NCBI GenBank assembly: GCA_900768535.1
Contig: CAAGDE010000186.1
Location: 1 to 16,890 of the forward strand
From: Clostridia bacterium
GTDB lineage: Bacteria > Bacillota > Clostridia > Oscillospirales > CAG-272
Direction of reading: 5' to 3'
DNA: 16,890 nt
Part shown: positions 1-4,627 of the stretch, piece after piece
Position numbering within the stretch: the stretch's first letter is position 1
Layout of the letters: each line of letters starts with the position of its first letter
Translations under genes and position numbers: made by a program
Notes under the pieces: generated by a model
What the model was told of the DNA's origin: nothing
Seen by the model: the letters and a program-made list of their open reading frames with translations, nothing else
Database searches by the model: none

Positions 1-102
1 ACGCAGTGAAGCTGTTGGAATAAATGCGACTTTCTTATTTTCAATTTCTTCCTTTATCAGACTTCCTACACTTGAAAAGTGCGAACATAAAAATAGTTTC
101 AT
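1..102 (-). CDS. Peptidase S51 / dipeptidase E-like protein (N-terminal part only)
   Basis: Only the first 34 codons are inside the window; the gene runs off the left edge. The protein begins MKLFLCSHFSSVGSLIKEEI and continues to a KKVAFIPTAS stretch. This matches the start of peptidase E-like S51 proteins (type 1 glutamine amidotransferase-like fold), where the first beta strand is followed by a loop and an 'aFIPTAs' strand. The catalytic Ser and His lie outside the window, so activity cannot be judged. The ATG at 102-100 is preceded by AAGGAG (110-115) with a 7-base spacer, and a strong promoter lies just upstream. Codons are A/T-rich (AAA, TTA, ATT), unlike the GC-rich genes beyond the tRNA, which hints at a different origin. 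Family members cleave Asp-X dipeptides or cyanophycin-type peptides; the substrate here is unknown. Confidence 0.65.
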   Translation of the reverse strand, partial: MKLFLCSHFSSVGSLIKEEIENKKVAFIPTASLR

Positions 103-145
103 CAATATTCTCCTTTATATATAAATTCCGATTTGTCGATATCTT

Positions 146-174
146 ATTATAACATAAATCTTCCCGATTTTCAA
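146..174 (-). promoter_or_regulatory. Sigma-A promoter for the S51 peptidase gene
   Basis: On the minus strand, TTGAAA (169-174) is followed after 17 bases by a perfect TATAAT (146-151) with an upstream TG (extended -10). The start codon is about 45 bases downstream of the -10. It is a near-consensus housekeeping promoter. Confidence 0.7.
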
Positions 175-205
175 TCTCAACCGCGCAAGAAACTTTGAAA
201 GGAAC

Positions 206-234
206 ACCGCCGAGCGATGGGTTATCTCGGCGGT
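206..234 (-). terminator. Hairpin after the DUF6809-like gene
   Basis: A perfect 9-bp inverted repeat, ACCGCCGAG (206-214) and CTCGGCGGT (226-234) with an 11-base loop, starts 8 bases after the stop codon of the small gene. On the minus strand it is followed by GTTCCTTTC, a weak T-rich tail, so termination is plausible but not strong. Confidence 0.6.
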
Positions 235-241
235 CATTCTT

Positions 242-520
242 TTACTCGTTGTCCGCTTCATAGAACGCTTCTGCCGCCAACCGCATGGCGATCTTGAATC
301 CGGCAGTAAAGGCTTCGCGTTCGGAGATGCCGTTCAGCTCGATTTCTGTGGCGCAGAACTTTTCAAGCAGTTCTTTCTGCTCATCCGAAAGAGCTTCAAG
401 CAATTCAGTTTTGTTTTTGGATTGCCTATGTTGCAGTTCACGGTATTCCTGATTATCTGAAATCAGGGTGTCCTGTGGGCTGATCTCGCCGTCCCATAAT
501 TCATCGATCATCTTTTTCAT
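242..520 (-). CDS. Small helical protein, DUF6809-like
   Basis: Encodes 92 residues beginning MKKMIDELWDGE. The reading frame is open further upstream, but AGGAGG (529-534) sits 8 bases before the ATG at 520-518 and only 2 bases from the alternative ATG at 526, which fixes the start at 520. The protein is acidic and predicted to be almost all helix: an N-terminal 'ELWDGEISPQD' segment, a polar middle, an 'LSDEQKELLEKF' helix and a C-terminal 'EREAFTAGFKIAMRLAAEAF' helix. This pattern recalls small clostridial proteins filed as DUF6809, by memory and not by search. There is no signal peptide, membrane segment or catalytic motif, and the function is unknown. It has its own putative promoter and terminator-like hairpin, so it is probably monocistronic. 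Confidence 0.7.
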   Translation of the reverse strand: MKKMIDELWDGEISPQDTLISDNQEYRELQHRQSKNKTELLEALSDEQKELLEKFCATEIELNGISEREAFTAGFKIAMRLAAEAFYEADNE

Positions 521-544
521 TTTCATCGCCTCCTGTAACCACAC

Positions 545-573
545 ACAATACCACACCAATACCGAAAAGTCCA
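545..573 (-). promoter_or_regulatory. Probable promoter of the DUF6809-like gene
   Basis: On the minus strand TGGACT (568-573; 4 of 6 consensus bases) is followed after 17 bases by TATTGT (545-550) with TG one base upstream of the hexamer (extended -10). The -35 overlaps a sequence that weakly resembles the nearby T-arm-like repeat. It is plausible but not consensus. Confidence 0.45.
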
Positions 574-604
574 GAAAACAAATTGATAACAAACAGATTT
601 TGCG

Positions 605-880
605 ATTTCGTGGGTTCGAATCCAGACAATAGGGGAGGGGGATCTTGTTTGTCTTTATCTGTTGGAGAAGGGGCAATATATCGGATTGCCCCTTGCCTAA
701 TTTCGTGAGTTCAAATCCAGACAATTTGAGGAGGGATCAAATGTGTTTGTAAACAATTTGTGAAGTTGCAGCTTTTTCGCACTGTCCGGCTCCGCTTTCG
801 CAAGTCCGAATCCAGCCACAGAACCGATTGCTTTCAAGAAGACGCAAAAAAGCCCTTTTCGTGAGTCCGAGTCCGGACAC
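605..880 (+). repeat. Four diverged T-arm-like repeats (95, 95 and 61 bases apart)
   Basis: Four copies of a roughly 22-base core occur with cores starting at 606, 701, 796 and 857, with rough consensus TTTCGTGAGTTCGAATCCAG then ACA. The central part resembles the T arm of a tRNA and resembles the T arm of the neighbouring tRNA-Pro, but in the opposite orientation. In the first two units a GAAG..GCA match (667-675 and 762-770) also keeps the 95-base offset, so units 1 and 2 look like an ancient tandem duplication; unit 3 has a similar GAAG..GCA at 838-846 at a shorter distance. The T stems are not properly paired and there is no anticodon or acceptor arm, so these are not working tRNAs. I see no gene in 521-1009; this array and its hairpins are its main content. 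Confidence 0.6.
668..694. other. Perfect 10-bp hairpin inside the repeat array
   Basis: AAGGGGCAAT (668-677) pairs perfectly with ATTGCCCCTT (685-694) around a 7-base loop. It lies between repeat units 1 and 2, with no T tract on either strand. It could be a terminator relic or a structural part of the repeat unit. Confidence 0.6.
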
Positions 881-895
881 AGCATCGAAAAGGGC
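852..895. other. Nested hairpin enclosing the fourth repeat core
   Basis: GCCCTTTTCG (852-861) pairs perfectly with CGAAAAGGGC (886-895). Inside the 24-base loop a second stem, GTCCG (865-869) with CGGAC (874-878), forms from the repeat core itself. The repeat is therefore part of a nested stem-loop here. Confidence 0.6.
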
Positions 896-933
896 AAAAG
901 GGATCTATAAAACTCCGAAAAAATTCAGGGTCG

Positions 934-969
934 AAAAAACGGGAGAAATCTCTCGAAATCTCCCGTTTT
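934..969 (-). terminator. Intrinsic terminator of tRNA-Pro
   Basis: On the minus strand AAAACGGGAGA (969-959) pairs perfectly with TCTCCCGTTTT (946-936), an 11-bp stem around a 12-base loop, and the T run extends to 934. It begins about 40 bases after the tRNA 3' end. The A/T flanks would let it also work on the other strand. Confidence 0.85.
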
Positions 970-1009
970 CTCGTTTTTCCTCGCTCGGATCTAAATTGAC
1001 TTGTCATCA

Positions 1010-1086
1010 TGGTCGGAGTGACTGGACTCGAACCAGCGGCCTCTTGGTCCCGAACCAAGCGCACTACCAAGCTGTGCCACACCCCG
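1010..1086 (-). tRNA. tRNA-Pro, anticodon CGG
   Basis: The minus strand folds as a complete cloverleaf. The acceptor stem is CGGGGTG with CACTCCG (one G-U pair), and the D stem is GCAC with GTGC. The anticodon stem CTTGG with CCAAG encloses the loop TTCGGGA, which gives anticodon CGG reading CCG codons. The T arm contains TTCGAGT. Discriminator A is followed by an encoded CCA at 1012-1010. It has a consensus promoter just upstream and a strong intrinsic terminator downstream, so it is a stand-alone transcription unit. A CGG-specific tRNA-Pro in addition to the usual UGG species is common in GC-rich genomes. Its 3' end is also where base composition and gene content change. Confidence 0.96.
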
Positions 1087-1103
1087 TTTTACCGGACCTA
1101 TAT

Positions 1104-1132
1104 ATTATATCACGCTTTTTCCGATTTGTCAA
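1104..1132 (-). promoter_or_regulatory. Consensus sigma-A promoter of tRNA-Pro
   Basis: On the minus strand a perfect TTGACA (1127-1132) and a perfect TATAAT (1104-1109) are separated by 17 bases. The tRNA 5' end at 1086 is 17 bases beyond the -10, leaving a leader of roughly 10 bases. This is as strong as such promoters get, as expected for a tRNA. Confidence 0.93.
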
Positions 1133-1288
1133 TCCCTTTTTTCAAAAAAAAGCATTTTTTTGTTGTTGGTTTACAATAGATGTGTCACTGCAACCGTGCA
1201 TTTGGTTGCGGGGCAAGCGCTTCAGAGGAAGGCATTGCAAAAACGACTCGAAAGGTTTCGGAAACGGTTCGGGGGATGATAACCTTTT

Positions 1289-1316
1289 GGCAGTCTCTTC
1301 GGTTGAAGAGACTGCC
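1289..1316. other. Perfect 12-bp hairpin downstream of the ABC exporter
   Basis: GGCAGTCTCTTC (1289-1300) and GAAGAGACTGCC (1305-1316) form a 12-bp stem with a GGTT loop (AACC on the minus strand). It lies about 140 bases past the exporter stop codon. Neither strand has a T tract after it, so it is better read as an RNA-stabilising 3' structure or a palindromic repeat than as an intrinsic terminator. Shorter inverted repeats occur nearby (AAAGGTT/AACCTTT around 1251-1287, GCAACC/GGTTGC around 1190-1209). No gene is supported in 1133-1456. Confidence 0.6.
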
Positions 1317-1327
1317 TGATTCAAAGA

Positions 1328-1435
1328 GGGAGACGGTCTTAAGGGCATTCGTGCTCCGCTTCGTGAAAGGTCCTGAAGCTCCGGTCTTTTTACTGCCCTG
1401 AGCGGGCTTGGAGCGGCGCTCCGGGGCCGTCTCCC
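1328..1435. other. Possible multibranched structured RNA
   Basis: A 9-bp closing pair, GGGAGACGG (1328-1336) with CCGTCTCCC (1427-1435), brackets three local hairpins: GCTTC/GAAGC (1358-1362 with 1375-1379), GCCC/GGGC (1395-1398 with 1404-1407) and GGAGC/GCTCC (1410-1414 with 1418-1422). Together these can form a multi-way junction. The stretch follows the exporter stop codon by about 20 bases, so on the minus strand it would be its 3' untranslated region. I do not recognise it as a known RNA family and the strand is uncertain. Confidence 0.35.
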
Positions 1436-1456
1436 CTTCTCCCCTTCCCCGGTTCG

Positions 1457-4400
1457 TCACTCGGTTCGCAGAGCCTCTACGGGATTCTTTTTGGCAGCGA
1501 AGCCGGAGGGAAGGAGTCCGGCGATGAAGGTGAGGAACATACTGATGGCAACGAGGATGACGGCGGCGCCGACCGGGAGGATGGCGCGCAGACCTGCGAT
1601 GCCGGTATAGTGGAAGAGGATGACGTTGATCAGCTGATTGAGCAGGAGTGTGGCAATGATGCCGATCAGTCCTGCCACAAAGCCGATGATCAGCGTTTCG
1701 GCGTTGAAGACGCGTCCGACATCCTTTTTGGAGGCACCGATGGCGCGGAGAATTCCGATCTCCTTGGTGCGTTCCAGGACGGAGATATAGGTAATGATCC
1801 CGATCATGATGGAGGAAACGACCAGGGAGATGGCAACGAAGGCGATCAGGACATAGGAGATTGCGTTGACGATGGTCGTCACGGAGGACATCAGCAGTCC
1901 CACGTAATCGGTATAGGAAATCTTCTTTGCGTCCTCCACGGTATCGTTGTACGCGTTGATGAGGGCGCCGATCTCGTCCTTATCCTCAAAGGTTGCGGCG
2001 TAGAGATAGATGGCGCTGGGGCTGTCGGCGTTCACATCGCCCAGGAGCGCCAGGTTCTTCTGGTAGGTGGATTTGGAGTAATCGTGGGGGATTTCATCCT
2101 CCTCGTACAGCGAATCCACCTGTGCCGCCGTCAGCATTGCCTCCATTTCGGAAACGGTCTTGGAGCCGAAGGTTGCCTCGTTCAGCTCATTCTGCACCAT
2201 CACCTGTGCAATTGCCTGGATTGCCATGGACTTCAGCTGCGGATTGGACATGATCATGTCAACCGTAATGCCCTCCATGTCAATGGATGCAATCGCCTGG
2301 GTGAGGATCTGCCGCAGTGCCGACTCCGGATAGAGATTGATCTCCGTCACCTTTGCGGCAATCTGCTCGGCGGACGGTGTGGGCGCCAGGACGCGGTAGA
2401 GGAACTGCTTGGCATTCTGCTCCGGGAGCGACATCAGGTAGTTGTGAATGGCGGTGCGCTTCTGCTCCTCGGTAATCACCTTATCGCTCTTGAAGGGCTG
2501 ACCGGTGATGATATCGATATCCGGGGAGTTCTTCTGCTCGTCAATCATCCCCAGCTTCTGCGTGCGCGCCATGGCTTCGTCCGCCAGCGCGGCAGTGTAG
2601 CCGATGCTCCCGTTCATGAAAGCGGAGGTGGCGTCATCGGTCGGGCGGACAATGCCAACCACGCGCAGGGTAAAGCCGAGATCATCGTTCGTGTAAAGCG
2701 ATTCCCGTCCGGCATCGCTTTCCGCCAGATTGGTGTAGGTGCCGTCGGCGTTCCGCTCGTAGCATTCCGATGCCAGCAGGAGGCGGAAGCGCATCTGCTT
2801 GATCTCCTCGTAGCTCCAGGATCTGCGGTTGGAAAGATCCACCGTCTGCCCGTTCATGGCGGCAAGCATACCCTTGTTCATCTCCTCCTCGGTGCGCAGA
2901 CCGAGCGCGAACAGGGCAAGATCGCTGATTTCGTTGTGCTCGTCCACAATCAGGACCACCTCATTGGCGGCGGTCGGCCATCTGCCGCCCTCGTCAATCA
3001 GCTCGTACTTCTCGCGCACAAGGGAGGACACCGGGTTCGTGTCGCTTTTGTCAACGGGCGCCAGGATCTGCGACCACACATTGAAGCCGCCCGTCATCAT
3101 GCTGCTGTAGGGGGACTTCATGGCAGGAGAGCCCGCCGCACCGCTCATGCCGGAGAGCCACGCGGCAACATCCGGGCGCACGATCTTCCCGGTGCCGTCG
3201 CCGATCTCGTTGCCCTCGCGGACAAAAATACTCCAGTTGAAATCGTACTGATAGCGGACGGAGGACAGGAACGAATCGAACTTCCCGGACTCCTCCAGGT
3301 ACTTTTTGAACGCCGTCAGGTCGTTGCTCTCGGTGCCGGCGGTTCCCAGCGCATTGACCAGCTGACCCAGCACGATGCTCTCATAGATCTTGTTGCGGTC
3401 ATGGTCGTGCGCGTCTCCCCCTTTCGAATTCATCAACGTGTTGACCAGCGCGGTCAGATCCACCGATTCGGCGTGCAGCTCGATCGGGTAGCTTGCAAGC
3501 GTATCGCGCTGAACCGACTCGATGTAGGCATTGACACCGGAGGAAACCGACAGAATCAGCGCAATGCCGATGATACCGATTGACCCCGCAAACGAGGTCA
3601 TGATGGTCCGCCCCTTTTTGGTCATCAGGTTGTTCAGTGACAGGGAAAGCGCCGTGAAAAAGGACATGGAGCGCTTTTTCTTTTTGCCCTCCTCCGGCTT
3701 GATAAATCCGCCGAACTGCTCCCGCGCGGCTTCCGCAGGGTCGATTTCCAGCGGCGAACGGCGGCGCCGGAAGATGCGCGGTCTCTGCTCCGGCTCTGCC
3801 TCCTCCCCCGGATGATATGGCTTGCTGTCCCCCACGACCTGACCGTCCAGAACACGGATGATGCGGCTGGAATAGCGCTTGGCAAGGTCGGGGTTGTGCG
3901 TGACCATGATAATCAGCTTTTTCTCCGAGATGGAACGCAGGATGTCCATAATCTGAATGCTGGTCTGCGTATCCAGCGCGCCGGTCGGCTCATCGGCAAG
4001 CAGGATATCGGGATCATTGACCAGCGCGCGGGCAATGGCAACCCGCTGCATCTGCCCGCCGGACATCTGATTCGGCTTTTTGTGAATCTGCGAATCCAGC
4101 CCGACCTGCCGCAAAGCATCAATTGCCCGCCGCCGTCTTTCGCGCTTGGAAACGCCGGAGAGCGTCAGCGCCAGCTCGACATTGGCAAGCACGGTCTGAT
4201 GCGGAATCAGGTTGTAGCTCTGGAACACAAACCCGACAGAGTGGTTCCGGTAGGTATCCCAGTCGGCATCGCTGTAGCGCCGGGTGGAAACGCCGTTGAT
4301 AACCAGATCGCCGGAGGTGTACTGATCCAGTCCTCCGATGATGTTGAGCAGGGTGGTCTTTCCGCACCCGGAGGGGCCCAGGACGGACACGAACTCATGC

Positions 4401-4489
4401 TCGCGGAAATCAACGGAAACATCGCGCAGCGCCTGCACACCGTTGTCCCCCGATTGATAGATCTTCGTAATATGACGCAGGGAAAGCAA
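1457..4489 (-). CDS. MacB-like ABC exporter: ATPase fused to FtsX-type permease
   Basis: A 1010-residue fusion. Residues 1-225 form a MacB/LolD-type ATPase with Walker A GPSGCGKTT (38-46), Q-loop Gln90, signature SGGQMQRVAIARAL (143-156), Walker B ILLADEPTGALD (162-173) and His198. After a basic linker there is a first membrane segment (about 298-318), a very large extracytoplasmic domain (about 320-870), then three membrane segments (about 875-902, 931-950, 971-993). The FtsX hallmarks ERTKEIGILRAIGAS (905-919) and a PVEALRTE end are present. Such proteins act as mechanotransmitters or export peptides, antibiotics or lipids. The open frame extends to a GTG at 4534, but that codon has a poor RBS and overlaps the -10. 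TTG at 4489-4487 has GGGAGG (4498-4503) 8 bases upstream and yields the usual family start MLSLRHITKIY. MacB is about 650 residues, so the ectodomain is unusually big. The substrate is unknown. Confidence 0.92.
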   Translation of the reverse strand: MLSLRHITKIYQSGDNGVQALRDVSVDFREHEFVSVLGPSGCGKTTLLNIIGGLDQYTSGDLVINGVSTRRYSDADWDTYRNHSVGFVFQSYNLIPHQTVLANVELALTLSGVSKRERRRRAIDALRQVGLDSQIHKKPNQMSGGQMQRVAIARALVNDPDILLADEPTGALDTQTSIQIMDILRSISEKKLIIMVTHNPDLAKRYSSRIIRVLDGQVVGDSKPYHPGEEAEPEQRPRIFRRRRSPLEIDPAEAAREQFGGFIKPEEGKKKKRSMSFFTALSLSLNNLMTKKGRTIMTSFAGSIGIIGIALILSVSSGVNAYIESVQRDTLASYPIELHAESVDLTALVNTLMNSKGGDAHDHDRNKIYESIVLGQLVNALGTAGTESNDLTAFKKYLEESGKFDSFLSSVRYQYDFNWSIFVREGNEIGDGTGKIVRPDVAAWLSGMSGAAGSPAMKSPYSSMMTGGFNVWSQILAPVDKSDTNPVSSLVREKYELIDEGGRWPTAANEVVLIVDEHNEISDLALFALGLRTEEEMNKGMLAAMNGQTVDLSNRRSWSYEEIKQMRFRLLLASECYERNADGTYTNLAESDAGRESLYTNDDLGFTLRVVGIVRPTDDATSAFMNGSIGYTAALADEAMARTQKLGMIDEQKNSPDIDIITGQPFKSDKVITEEQKRTAIHNYLMSLPEQNAKQFLYRVLAPTPSAEQIAAKVTEINLYPESALRQILTQAIASIDMEGITVDMIMSNPQLKSMAIQAIAQVMVQNELNEATFGSKTVSEMEAMLTAAQVDSLYEEDEIPHDYSKSTYQKNLALLGDVNADSPSAIYLYAATFEDKDEIGALINAYNDTVEDAKKISYTDYVGLLMSSVTTIVNAISYVLIAFVAISLVVSSIMIGIITYISVLERTKEIGILRAIGASKKDVGRVFNAETLIIGFVAGLIGIIATLLLNQLINVILFHYTGIAGLRAILPVGAAVILVAISMFLTFIAGLLPSGFAAKKNPVEALRTE

Positions 4490-4524
4490 ATAGCAATCCT
4501 CCCTTCCATGGGTATCTACTTTGT

Positions 4525-4530
4525 ATTGTA
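4525..4530 (-). promoter_or_regulatory. Extended -10 promoter of the ABC exporter
   Basis: TACAAT (4525-4530, minus strand) is preceded by TGT, making an extended -10 element, and lies between the radical SAM terminator and the exporter RBS. No good -35 stands at 16-18 bases; the best, TTCACG, is 20 bases away. The predicted leader is about 28 bases if translation starts at the TTG. Confidence 0.45.
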
Positions 4531-4581
4531 ACACCCTTTTCTGAACTTTGCGTGAAGTGCGGTTATTTTTTTGATGAAAAG

Positions 4582-4627
4582 AAAAAAAGCACAGAGGACC
4601 ACCGGGGCAGTCTTCTGTGCTTTTTTT
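4582..4627 (-). terminator. Strong, probably bidirectional intrinsic terminator
   Basis: AAAAAAAGCACAGA (4582-4595) pairs perfectly with TCTGTGCTTTTTTT (4614-4627), and four further pairs (one G-T) extend the stem inward to 18 bp. On the minus strand the hairpin overlaps the stop codon of the radical SAM gene and ends in a run of seven T. It separates the radical SAM unit from the exporter, which therefore needs its own promoter. Confidence 0.92.

Noticed and set aside
605..880. Regularly spaced repeats as a CRISPR array
   Set aside because: The copies are too divergent, the 'spacers' of units 1 and 2 are related to each other, and no cas gene is present.
605..880. T-arm-like cores as functional or split tRNAs
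   Set aside because: The T stems do not pair, and no anticodon arm or acceptor stem can be drawn around any copy.
828..1319. 163-codon plus-strand frame
   Set aside because: It runs through the tRNA-Pro gene, its terminator and promoter, and lacks an RBS.
1610..3583. 657-codon open frame on the plus strand
   Set aside because: It lies exactly opposite the ABC exporter, has no domain-like pattern (His/Gly/Asp-rich) and no RBS. It is an antisense shadow of GC-rich codons.
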